Assembly (NCBI RefSeq): GCF_028453695.1
Contig: NC_135774.1
Span: forward strand, 19,468,001-19,532,000
Source of the DNA: Augochlora pura
Lineage: Eukaryota > Arthropoda > Insecta > Hymenoptera > Halictidae
Length of the DNA stretch: 64,000 bases
Direction of reading: 5' to 3'
The position numbers and the translations under genes were made by a program. Below, piece by piece: positions 50,147 through 60,778 of the stretch (positions within the stretch are counted from its first letter, which is position 1; the number at the start of each line of letters is the position of its first letter). The notes beneath the pieces are model-generated. The model saw only the letters and a program-made list of their open reading frames with translations. It was not told the DNA's origin and made no database searches.

Positions 50147-50249
50147 TAGTACGTTTAATTTCATATAATAGACTAGCAAAAAATTTCATTTGTGTGCTAC
50201 ATCGATCGTATTGGAACGGTTGAAGAAAAAACGATTCGATGGAAGTAAT

Positions 50250-50287
50250 ACTTATTTTGCATAGAGATCCGCAATCTAGTAATCAGA
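50250..50287. repeat. Single end of the CTGCGG repeat family (inverted)
   Basis: The reverse complement TGATTACTAGATTGCGGATC then TCTATGCAAAATAA closely matches 46195-46230 (TGATTACCAGACTGCGGGTC then TCCGTGCAAAATAA). No second end was found. Confidence 0.5.
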
Positions 50288-51333
50288 GAAGCTACGAGTC
50301 CAAGGAACCGCATTTTACCGTTCTTCATCTCTGTCTTCGGACGTAACGAAAAAGAAATATAAAATTAATTGTGATCCATCGATCGCGTTTCACGGCTAGT
50401 AGACAGCTTTTCGATACGAGGAAACGTACGTTGTCAATAAAAAAAAAAAAAAGAAAAGACACCATAGAAGAATATCATAGTACCTGTTTCACCAATTATA
50501 CGTGCATTATGTCCACTGCCGTGAATAAATGTGTAGAAATATATAGCTTTTCTGTTAGATGCTCGTCCCTGTATTTTCAGGAGAATCAACGAGAGCGATG
50601 ACTGATTTCCAGCCCAGGTATTTTCCTGTTCGTTATATTAAAAACGCCTGACACAGATTCTCAGTTTCATTTTTCTTTTTCTTTTTCTCGGATCAACTCC
50701 CTTTCCTTCGAAATCTGAACGGTATCGAAAAAATACTTTAATCAAAGCACATATTCGCGCGACTAAGTCGGCTCAAATCACTTGAAAATAATGTTTCCAG
50801 CGCGCAAGTGGACCTCCGAGGAGACAACCGGTCTACATCGGACTTTTAAAACGGTCCGATAAAAGAATCTTGACCTTCGGCGACGACAAAATTATCGAAT
50901 ATTTTTCGCATCGACAGAGCGATTGGAAAAATATTTTGGTATCCAGCGAACGCAATCAGAGCATTGACACTCTCTACTTTAAAAAATTCAGAGATTGCAA
51001 ATAATTGTGAAAAATATTCATTTCAGAAAGATAATTATTAGCGGACACTTAATATGCTCTGGTTAGTTGCTCGTTGTGCTAAAGTACAGATCAAGTTCGG
51101 TCCGTTTGAAATCTGAAATGGAATTCGGAAAGTTGCCGAACGTGAACGTGGTCACAAAAGGTCAAGCCTCATCGCTTAAAAAACTCAGATGAACGAGCTG
51201 TTTGGGTCTCCTCTCACCTACTTCTAGATTGAGTAAAGTCGAATGGTGACTCGACGAAACAAAACAGTCGCGTCGGAAGTAAGAAATTAAAAAAAGAAGA
51301 AAAGAAACAAAGAATGGAAAGCACCGGTCGACT

Positions 51334-51636
51334 TCAGTAATACGCGTGGACGTAGATCAGGTTATGGATCGGGTGATGGTGGGCGTGAGGGTTGTGCAAA
51401 GGAGTACAAAAGGAGGTAGTGGTGATGGTGGTAGGGGATGGTGGATGATTGACAGATTGCATCGTGGAAACGGGCGACACTTGATTGGGGGGACCGGCCG
51501 GCACTTGGTACACGGTACTGGGAGCGGCCATCGGGCACCTTGAGGCCCCGGCTGCGCCTTGTTGGGCCCCATGCTGTTGTTGTGACTGTTGTTGTTGCTG
51601 TTGTTGTTGTTGAATGTAGTTTGGTGGTAGACATAC
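51334..51636 (-). CDS. mbl: Candidate alternative mbl C-terminus by reading through the donor at 51636
   Basis: The reading frame of the 51822-51637 exon stays open for 100 codons past its GTATGT donor and ends in TGA at 51336-51334. The added peptide is Gln-rich (QQQQQQQQQSQQQHGAQQGA), then Pro/Thr/Ser-rich (QSVNHPPSPTTITTTSFCTP), then His-rich (HNPHAHHHPIHNLIYVHAYY). The region is clearly GC-richer than the intron beyond it, and low-complexity Q/P/H stretches resemble the coding terminal exon. Use of this extension would give a short two-finger protein without ZnF3/4. It could also be chance or conserved intronic sequence. Confidence 0.4.
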   Translation of the reverse strand, partial: VCLPPNYIQQQQQQQQQSQQQHGAQQGAAGASRCPMAAPSTVYQVPAGPPNQVSPVSTMQSVNHPPSPTTITTTSFCTPLHNPHAHHHPIHNLIYVHAYY

Positions 51637-51822
51637 CTCGAGGCGGTCGGTACGTGGCATCTTTTGCGGCATCGCTACTGTCTGCGGCACCACGCCGAGA
51701 GGGCTTCCTACTCCGGTCGGATCCGCCGGCCCCATTATCGCCGGCATGATGGGGCTGGGTGCGAAATACGGGCTGTACGTGTTGCCAACCTGCGGCATAC
51801 TGGTCAGGTACGGATTCGTCGC
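51637..51822 (-). CDS. mbl: Muscleblind linker exon between finger pairs (62 residues)
   Basis: Acceptor TTTCGCAG (AG at 51824-51823), 62 codons, donor GTATGT; phase 0 at both ends. The sequence begins ATNPYLTSMPQVGNTYSPYF and ends VVPQTVAMPQKMPRTDRLE. These blocks are strongly conserved in insect and vertebrate members (the fly has NPYLTG, TYSPY and PRSDRLE in the same order). It forms the flexible linker that separates ZnF1/2 from ZnF3/4. Joins as VPAV-ATNPYLT on its 5' side and [12 protein letters not shown] on its 3' side. It overlaps plus-strand open frames that are antisense shadows. Confidence 0.93.
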
Positions 51823-54800
51823 CTGCGAAAACACACCCGGAAAGTATCCAGGTAACACGGATTAGAACGAGTCTGGTCCCGTCTTTGCTCCGCATTAAAG
51901 TCGTCTTCGTTAAGTGCCCCTTTATTACGCTAGCCTTCGAACTTGCTCTCGATTGTGACCCACCAAGCTCGTACAGTATGCGATATACATTGTATCGAAA
52001 AAGTGTTAAACTGAAACCGCCTAGACTCGACGCTTCCCTCCTCCGTGTCGATCGACACGGTCCCCAACAAAGTCGAAGCGTCGGGTCAGACGATTCCTTT
52101 TGCACTGAGAACGTTTTTTGTGTCGCATAGTGCCGTGCTGTCCAGGAACGATGCCTCTTACATTCTTTACGTTCCCTCCACTGACCGCTTCTAACAAAAA
52201 CAGCCGTAATAGTGGCAGACTCGAACTTTCGTCATCGACGCGTACAACAGTAGCTGAGTCATGCTTAGGCGTCTTAGTTTCCTCGAGAACACAGATAGGA
52301 TAAGGGTAGCTGAATTTACTCGCGAGTCAAGCTTGGACAGCACAGGCATCGTGTACTTTTGGCTTGTTAGCTTCCGCTCTGTTTCGAACTGTACGTTTCA
52401 TTCGAACGCTGCAAGACCCTGTGAGTGCTGTTAATTGTCTATCAAGATATCTACCGAGCTTACAGAGAATCGATAGACGCGACTTCAGTGTCTTCTATTT
52501 GTACATTCTATATTTACCTCCGTTTACGTTAACAACGTTTAAACGCGCCTACATAGGCGATCTTTGCGTAAAATGTATAAATGTTCTGTTTGGTATAGAA
52601 CAATAATTTTAATCTCTCACATGTTTCATAAGTAGGGGAAATTGAATGGGAAATATGTTGAAAAAGAACATAGTTTATTACGATGTATTTTGTATGTATA
52701 AAATGTATTTTACTAAGAAAGATCCGCAAAGTGACAACGCGGCGAGAATGAATTATTCTTGGAAGACCAGTCAATATAAATTTGAACTTGTGTCGTTAAA
52801 AGAAACGAGCGAAAATTCGAAAAGTAAATGAGACAGCACGTTTACTCACAGAGTCTTAATCGTTCCTCGTTTCTCCCTAATTCCCATTTGAGCGAAAGCT
52901 CGCGCGCGTTCCTGTAAGAAGCGTTCGATTTTGTGGGGAACGAGGTTTCCAGAAGGGAAGGCAGGTAATTTGAAGGCAGATAATTCTTCTTTCTAAAGGA
53001 TCTCTGCTCTTATGCTCCGGAACTTTTGTTTGGCGTATAGAGAAAGCTTTCGAACGCAAGGCACGCCGGCTGCCAAAAAACCATCGCCGTCGAATACCCC
53101 GGCGTTGAAAATGAGCGTCGACCGAAATAAGAATTTCTCTTTTGAAAGGCGACGTGACTTGCGCGCAGCCGTATCCTTCGCTTCCGAACCATTTTTCATC
53201 GATCGTGTTTCACGAAGACACAAAAGAACGCAACCGATCGAATCGGTTTCTTTTTTTTTTTTCGAGGCGTTCGGAAGGGAAGAAGTCGGCTCGATTCGAA
53301 CTTGGCCGCAGAATTCCATGCTTTACTCCTCTAAAAGAAGGAAAACTTGAGAACTAGACGATTCATCGCCTTGGATATCGAAACGGAGCATTTCGTGAGG
53401 CATGCAATTAAGTTCCTTCAATTTACGGTGCGGTATTTTCTTAAACAAGTCGAAGCATTCGTACAACCGCTTACTAAACTTACAGGCATACTAATTGTAA
53501 GTGGCGCGGCGGTGACGGTGCAATCGAACGATTTTTATAGTTTGATCCTACGGATCCGATACATGTCTCAGCGTGTCTACGTAATTTTTTACTACGTAGA
53601 ACTGTACAGGAGCACTTGCTTCAAACAGTTCGAATTACAATCGATGACGAAAGTTCTTTGGTTAATTCTTTAAAACAATGCATTATAGAAAGAATAATGT
53701 AATCATTTATTGTATTGTAAAAGATTTCAATCTCTTTCATAACTAGAGTAAATGTATCAATTAATCGAATTAAAGTACAGAGTAGTATAAACGAAACGTG
53801 ATTTTATTTCAATTAACGAAGTACTTAAAATAAATAAATATAACTGCGAAGTGTACTATATTAGTACTTTTCTGTAATTTGGATGTATTTTATAAATATA
53901 ATAGTTTAATTTTATTTAACGTGTTGCTTAAGCTTTTTAACAAGATGGAAAACAAAATTACAAATCCAATTTTATTTAAAACATTTAGCGTCTTTAATTT
54001 ATTAACGTTGTTTTCAAATATAAGAAAAATCATTGTGAAGACACAATTATTGATACACTTACCCTGCTATATAAAAATAACCGTAACTATACTATTCATT
54101 TTCCATACTTAATTAAAGAATTACTACATATTGTGAATTATTGTAAAATACAATGTATATGTGTATTGTGTCTGTGCAGAACCACGAAAAGCCGAAAACT
54201 TGACGATCGTCCTACAGCCAATTAATTTTGAAACGACATAACAGCCATTAAATAGACATCGTTATTAGATAATACGTAATGCAGCAGAAGTTACCATTTA
54301 ACTGCAGTTTACATCTAATGAAAATGTCTACGCGCATCACTGTAGCATCAGAAGGTACAATAATATCGTCAAGATGGTCACCGATCGACGCGACAATTTT
54401 TCTACACGTTCGTCATCCGAAATTCGAAGGATGTTCCAACATCCGTTCAACGATCGGAAATTGTCCAAATGTTTTTGAAAATTTCGTTTTTTGTCCGCTA
54501 CAATGGGACCAGCTCGGTGTTCGTTTAATCGTCCGTCGCCGTCGCGCTTCATTTAATTTAACTAAAAAATTAGTGGAAGCCAACCAAAACCAGGAGTTAC
54601 CATAAAGGCGTGGGTAGCGAGAAGTTGCTGCTGGATTTGCTGTTGAAGGTGATGGTGTGGTGCCGGAGGTGCCGGTGCCTCCTGTTCACCAATGACGTAA
54701 TTGGAGAACACACCAACAATCAACCACAACCACGAGAGCCACAGCGGCAAACATAGGGGACAGACAGGCAGTCATACGAGTAGTATAGGGTTCGATGTCA

Positions 54801-55888
54801 CGTAGCAACGACTATGAATATATGTCATGAATAAAAGGCATGTGGGCATTTAAATGATGTGACTTGATTCTACCGGACCGAATTTTTTCTTCTCTGTTCG
54901 CCAATGTCAGCGCGCGTCTACGGCGCGAGAGCACACGATAGAAAAACAGATCGGATCTATTGGACTACTCGTTCCGATAGACGCGTCTCAGATTTTGTTG
55001 ATTCGTCAGAGTGATAGATAGTATCGATCGGTAAACAATATTGACGAACCGACAAAATTCTATTTTTCAATGACAGTTTCGTGGCAGAGTCTAGGTGAAC
55101 TAATGTAAGGCTACTGTTTCTTTCTAGAGAGAAATTCATTGATATTGACTGTCTATCAATATTCATGGATACAATTCAGGAGAAAAGGGGATGACATTGA
55201 CCAAAAACATGCGGCGTGCTAGATTTTACTCGCGGAGGTTTCATCTCTCGATGCAATGCCCGCAATTTCAAGGCGCTGGGGAATTGAGACGACTGCGTAA
55301 CGTACAGAAAATTTCAACGACCTTTAACCTGATTAATTGGACCATCAGGCGACAAATGAGTAATCCAAAAGTTTCTTTTCCCTGATGCAACGATTTTAGC
55401 AACGATGATATTCAACAACGGAATTTGTCCGATCGTTCGCGTGGTTCCCGAAACAGCAAGGTTATCCTTTGAAATAAGTATTCAACAAGCGAATAGTATT
55501 ACTCGTTAACATACTTGCTAGTACTAGTTTAGCAAATTCGATCATATCTATTAGATAAGAATAGACTACGTTATTATAAATATATATTCTATATAATCAA
55601 AAACTAAATCTAATGAAATTGATAGAATTTTCAAACGATCCGAGGTTAGTGTCGTTCCACGTTATTCACGGTGTTGCGTAAGAATGAAAAAAATAACAAA
55701 AAAGAAAAGATTCGGATTGTCGTTCATTTACCCAGCGTAGCCTACCAATAAGGGGTAGTCTAGTGGTAATCGTCGACTAACACAGACAAAATTAGGAATA
55801 TGTCGATCGTGATAAAAGAAAACCAAAATATGTGGATGTGTGAACAGCAGAAGACATGGTGCAAGTATGCGTTAAAGTTCGGACGTAC
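51823..55888 (-). other. mbl: mbl intron region, about 4 kb, with one candidate cassette exon
   Basis: Between donor GTACGT (after 55889) and the acceptor before 51822. It contains the candidate exon 54601-54681. A T run at 53252-53262 and GC-richer parts near 52020-52130 and 53000-53300 give overlapping open frames on both strands with no recognisable domain. Confidence 0.7.
54601..54681 (-). CDS. mbl: Probable mbl cassette exon (27 residues)
   Basis: The minus strand reads acceptor GGTGAACAG, then 27 codons beginning EAPAPPAPHHHLQQQIQQQ and ending LLATHAFM, then donor GTAACT. It is 81 nt with phase 0 on both sides, lying between two certain mbl exons, and the composition (Pro, His, Gln) matches mbl linkers. 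Inclusion would extend the linker between VPAV and ATNPYLT. The upstream polypyrimidine stretch is modest, consistent with an optional exon. I have no family alignment that confirms it. Confidence 0.5.
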
Positions 55889-56059
55889 CACTGCCGGTAC
55901 CTGGCCAGGCACGAGCGGCTGGGCCGGTGTGAGACCCATCTGCTGCATCAGCGCATTCTTCAGGGCCAAGTGATTGCGGCCGTTTATCAAAAGCTGGTCC
56001 TTTAGATGCTGTGGTGGATGGAAATATTTGCAGGGTGGCTTGTCGCGATTACATCGGCC
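55889..56059 (-). CDS. mbl: Muscleblind exon: end of zinc finger 2 and following linker (57 residues)
   Basis: Acceptor TTTTTGTTTCAG (AG at 56061-56060), 57 codons, donor GTACGT; phase 0 at both ends. It starts GRCNRDKPPCKYFHPPQHLK, giving the second and third cysteines and the histidine of finger 2 (CX6CX3H). The first cysteine (in ACYDSIK in relatives) belongs to the previous exon outside the window. It continues DQLLINGRNHLALKNALMQQ and MGLTPAQPLVPGQVPAV, nearly identical to muscleblind proteins across animals. This is the most 5' mbl exon visible here and identifies the gene on its own. Confidence 0.96.
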
Positions 56060-56515
56060 CTGAAACAAAAATACGATCCGTTATAGTCCGAACGCTTCCA
56101 GATAAATATTCTGTAAAAGCAAAATTTATTAATGTGTCCGTTATCGATACTTTCCATATTGATTTGGATTATTTCAAATCCACCAGAGATAAATAGACTG
56201 CAGATTTTATGCATTTACGATCGAAATGAGTAGGTGAAAGTTCAGATCACGGAAACTATGAAAAGATTAAAGATATCCGCTAAAACTTAAAGTAAATCAT
56301 TCGGTGTACTTATTTTTATACCATTATATTATACCTTATTATTATACCTTACCACTTATTATTATACCTTATTTTTTTCCATTATGTTTTGTAATGGAAA
56401 ACAAAATTATTAAAGTATGAAAAATATTAATCTTTTATCGTGGACAGTTATCGAGGCCCAATAAATGATCTGTGTAGATTATAGGTACGTATAAGCTCGT
56501 TTTACTTTCTCTTAA

Positions 56516-56969
56516 CCCCTTAATGCACAATTTAAAAAAAAAACCGACCAAAACAAATCAATTTTTTGTATCTAAGAAAATACATATTTGGACCTTAATT
56601 TCAATAAATATTAAAAAAAAATGCAAAAATTACTAAAAATTCAATAAAAATAGTGGATAAATAATTATAGTGAATATTGAATCGCATTGCAGATCGAATT
56701 TTGTACCCATCGTACTGTTTTTCAATTGCCAGTTACTATTTTGAAGGGGAAGGAGGAGACGAAAAAAAAAACTGAAAAATATTTGATGAATATCAATAAA
56801 TTGAATGTTTTCCTTGGTTTTTATTAAGTTATTTTTAATGCCCGGATATATTCGAATCTGAACATTTTAGCGACATAAGTTGCGACACCGACCGTATACA
56901 TATATACGGGTTTGCACATTTTGGCCGGTTTTGCACGCCCGTGTTAATACGTTTCTGCGCGTTAAGGGG
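56516..56969. mobile_element. piggyBac-type MITE, 454 bp
   Basis: TTAA at 56512-56515 and 56970-56973 flank inverted ends: left CCCCTTAATGCACAATTT, right (reverse complement) CCCCTTAACGCGCAGAAA. Twelve of the first fourteen bases agree. TTAA duplication with CCC tips is diagnostic for piggyBac-like elements. The interior is AT-rich and non-coding, so it would need a transposase from elsewhere. Confidence 0.75.
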
Positions 56970-58803
56970 TTAATATTCGAAGAGGATTTGATATCTCTAA
57001 AGAAATGCGAATTAAATTTCTGCGGTTATTTTCAGTAACGAAAACTCCTGACGTCTGCCAGCAAGGCGCAGTAATTAGTTCCTTCACCGTATCTAGCACA
57101 GTCTCGAAAAAATTGTTCGGTTTTCGTGGTCGTTCTCCTAGCCTGTTACCCTATCTTGAGTCATCGACGCGTACGTAACGACGCGCGGCGTCCTTAAATC
57201 GCGTTAAAGCTCGCTGCGACGACCGAGTTACGAGGAGGCGGTAGACCTTCCGATATTAGCTGTATTATAAACCACTTGTACGTGAGTGAGTTTCACTCGC
57301 GGGTAAATTGCAGATAGGTTGCGCATACACTTTGAAGACTTTCCTCCTGCTTCTAATGCGTCGGTTCTAACGCTTGCGCGCGGCTGTGTACACGTGTACA
57401 CAGAGACGGTTCGCGAGAATATTGTTAACCGGCGAATGTACCGTAATTAAAGTTGCGTTTAATCGCACTTCCATGCCACTTGTGCGAGCTCGATGTTCTA
57501 ATAAGCTCCAACAGGAATTGCCTTCTGGTTTTCACGTGCCCGCTTTAATACCGATTCACAGACACGCGGGCCAATTGAAAAACTTCAGGATTATTTCGAG
57601 TGTGGAGCACAAAAACAGAAGTTTTCAGGCTAATTAAACATATCGTGCGGGAACTTTTGCGTTTAATATTAGCATACAAAATAATTTCTACTCGTATGAA
57701 AGTACTTAACAGCACACAGGATATTCGACCGAGCGTGTTCCATGGTTTGCTATAACGGCATTGTTTCTACGATATTATTCTTTAGTATACACGCGCCATA
57801 AAAATACCATAGAGTACGCATTAGACTTTGGCGAATTTTATTTCGCATGAATATGAAGAGCCACTATTTCAAATGATCCATTTCTAACCTTTATTTTCAA
57901 TGGTATTATTTGAAAATAAAAATAATATCGACGCATTTAAAATAACGATACGCATCGATTTTACATAATAATGAGCATAAATGAAAAAAATATCTATTAC
58001 TGTATAATATCGAAAAGCGTTTGTTCAGTTGCGAGTAGAAACAAAATTTACAGAAAAAAGAAATGTGATAATACTACAACTTATGCAAAGTATTAAAATT
58101 CGAAGTTAATCATACGTTGTGGAATAATATTCCGATTTTAACTTTATTTAAAATAAAATAAATCAGATAGAGCTGCTTAGAGTGGCACGAATCGTTTGTA
58201 ACATTTTCTATTTTCCAGGTTTTAGGCGGAGGAAAATAGTACGTGTGTCTGTCAAACAAGGTACTTAGCCAACTAAACAGATCCACAAAATTTGTCCCAT
58301 AATCTAAGTGTACCCGTGCGGCTGGTAATAACGCGTCGAGAGAGCATCCGCTGGGTCTTATCACTTTAGACACCGCCTGGCACTTATGTAACTCTCGTGG
58401 CTGTTGAAACAAGGCGTTGCAAGGCCAGAAGGGTGTAAGCAGGCACGCGTAAGTTGCCATAAAGGACCAAACGCAAGGAACAATCCGTGGACAGTGTAGG
58501 AGAACACTGCCACCAATGGGGCACTTTTATTTAGGGCAATATAACAGAACAACTGAACAACTTATTTAATTCTGGGTTGAAACATTCAGATTAGTTCTTT
58601 CACTATAAGAATACGCAGTGTCAACGAGTTTCTCTACTGTTTACTTCATTTAATACACATCTGTTTATTAATTAATGTTGCAAGAACCGTTTTCTTATTT
58701 ATTATAAGTAAATATAATATCATATACTTTAAATACTAAAATTATTTTTAAAAATTTTTGTAGGAATGAATAACGTTCTGATTGGTTTCTATTTCTTTCA
58801 AAG

Positions 58804-58850
58804 TATTCGGACAATTTTTATTTTGCATAAAGATCCGCCATTTTTAAGAT
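58804..58850. repeat. Single end of the CTGCGG repeat family (inverted, variant)
   Basis: Its reverse complement includes GGCGGATCTTTATGCAAAAT followed by AAAAATTGTCCGAA, matching the ends at 46201-46230 and 46561-46600. A related CGGACAATT fragment lies near 46467. Confidence 0.45.
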
Positions 58851-59911
58851 AACAATAATATCGTATTCAATATATGTCCCATCCCGATCTCTTCTGCAGT
58901 CGAAAGACGGAAGAGAAGGAAGCAATTGTTGTAAAACACGTGCGCAGCGGGATGGAGGGAGCCGATACGAGGGTGGGCGAGAACGGGCCTGGAAGAGGAC
59001 GGAAGAACAAGATCAGACGGTGTCGGGATGGTACTAATTAGACCCTAACAATATTAGTTCAGGTAAGACGCCTAGAGGATAGAGGGGATAGCAACAGCCG
59101 GTAGGCATGCTTTCTTACGAATATTCAGTGGCTTTCCGTAATAGCAGCTTGCAAGCATAGAGCCGACCTCGAGAGGATGGTAAAGGGATACCTCCTCAAA
59201 TATCGCCTAATTAAGCACATTCGTGAGCTTCGAGGAATAATGTGTACCCGCCAGGGAGAAACTTTCGACCCACTGAGTAGAGCACAATTGCACGTTGCTC
59301 TCCACCGTTTCCTTCTCCTTCGTGTTTCATTCGCCCTGGTACCCTTATTTACACCGTTGTCCTCCCAGCAAGCCTGTCGCTCTTCTAGCGTGGACTCGAT
59401 GTATGGACTCATCCTTGGCGCATGAACCGTCAAAGGTTACCTTCATGTCCCGGTGACGAAATTTCCGGTCACAATTTACGTACGAGACAGTTCCAAATCA
59501 CATTGCAAACAGTAGTAACTACTGTATAGTAGGGTCGTCTTTAGCTACAGCGATGAAAGTATTTTGTTTTATATCTTCCTAAACTTACGTAATTAAACTA
59601 TTTGTTAATTGTCTAAGCGACGTAGATTATAGTAAATTCATGTCTAAAAATGGTCAGTTTGACAAGAGGAAATACAAAGCTTAAAAAAAACGTTTCTTCT
59701 CTTCTCAAATTGTCCATTATTCTTTACAAGCTGAGGGAACAATTCGGAAGGATTTACTATTAGTTTGGTAAGAAATTAATGTCGGTTTTCGAACTTTTGA
59801 ACTTTGACGCACGTTTTAGGATAACAATTCACTTTATTCTGCTTACCTTCCAATGTCATCTTACAGTGCAGTCATCTTAATTTGTCGTCACTTTAAGTTA
59901 TTAACTTCGCA

Positions 59912-60778
59912 ATGGATACCAAGCAAGTTCGTGTAATATTCTTATATCAATATAAACCGGGTCATAAAGCTGCAATTGCGACTGGTAAAATCAACAGTGC
60001 ATTTGGAGAAGATGTCATAAATGAACCCACGGTACAGGGTTGGTTCAAAAAATTTTGAAATGGAGACAAGAGCCTCGAAGACGAAGATGGTCGTGGACGC
60101 CCTTCTCTCGTCGACAATAACCAACCGAATGCACTAGTTGAAGATGATCCACGAAAAACGGTTCGATAACTTGCACAAAAGTTAGATGTAAGCCATCCAA
60201 CAGTTACCGACCACCTGAGACAGCTAGGAAAGTCAAAGAAGCTCGACAAATGGGCCCTGCATGAGTTAAACGTGGACCAAAAGAATCGTCGTTCGACCAC
60301 ACGTTGCACAATTAACGCTACAAAAGTTGAATGAATTGGGATATAAAACACTGCCCTAGTCAGCATATTCTCCGGATCTGTCGCCAACCGATTACCACTT
60401 CTTTAACCCTCTTAGTACCGGTCAAAACAGTGTAAATCTGAGCGAAATGTTTAAACCTCGTTTGTCGAAGTTTGATAAAGTTTCGGAAAGAGATTGCAAG
60501 AATTTTGAAAAGCATGATAAATAAAAGATTCAGAAAGGGAGAAGAAATAAAAAATGAAATTGTTGTTTAATGAAAATAATAAGAAAACTATCTTTCCAAC
60601 AATAGCCAACGACGATATATCGTTGTTCGGTCCTAAGATGGTTAAACATCTCCACCACTACTTGCAAGGGAACATATTTAGCAACCAAGCTGCTGCTGAA
60701 TGTGCGTTCGAAGAATTTATCAATTACAGAACAACAGAATTTTACGCTACTGGAATTAACAAACTATCAATTTATTGA
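59912..60778 (+). pseudogene. Mariner transposase pseudogene (D34D type)
   Basis: Broken by two early in-frame stops (codons 49 and 86), an internal deletion removing the CDEKW and most of the HDNARPH motifs, a shifted frame with a stop after it, and an inserted MITE at 60407-60641. The first stop lies where relatives usually have an arginine, compatible with CGA to TGA decay. The intact enzyme family catalyses cut-and-paste transposition at TA; this copy cannot. Confidence 0.88.
60407..60641. mobile_element. piggyBac-type MITE, 235 bp, nested in the mariner
   Basis: TTAA at 60403-60406 and 60642-60645. Left tip CCCTCTTAGTACCGGTC, right tip (reverse complement) CCATCTTAGGACCGAAC: 13 of 17 positions agree. 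Removing the element and one TTAA restores the mariner reading HFFKHL without gap, so both borders are exact. It inserted after the mariner had landed. The 75-codon frame at 60554-60778 is a chance fusion of MITE and mariner sequence. Confidence 0.85.

Larger units (their letters stand above)
34719..51636 (-). other. mbl: mbl intron, about 17 kb, AT-rich with repeats
   Basis: This is the bulk of the large intron upstream of the ZnF3/4 exon. It contains GA tracts (38564-38606, 39740-39852, 40252-40295, 47030-47060), TA-rich tracts (about 42020-42250 and 42460-42615), TIR elements (46201-46688, 47614-47819, 49639-50146) and unique AT-rich DNA. GC-richer patches such as 48870-49370 carry open frames with no recognisable family. 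The CDS-like run-on at 51334-51636 is listed separately. Confidence 0.7.

Noticed and set aside
55752..55775. tRNA-like A box (GTAGTCTAGTGGTAATCG)
   Set aside because: No B box (GGTTCGANTCC) or cloverleaf could be found next to it.
60554..60778. Independent 75-codon gene
   Set aside because: It is a fusion of MITE sequence with the mariner transposase C-terminus.
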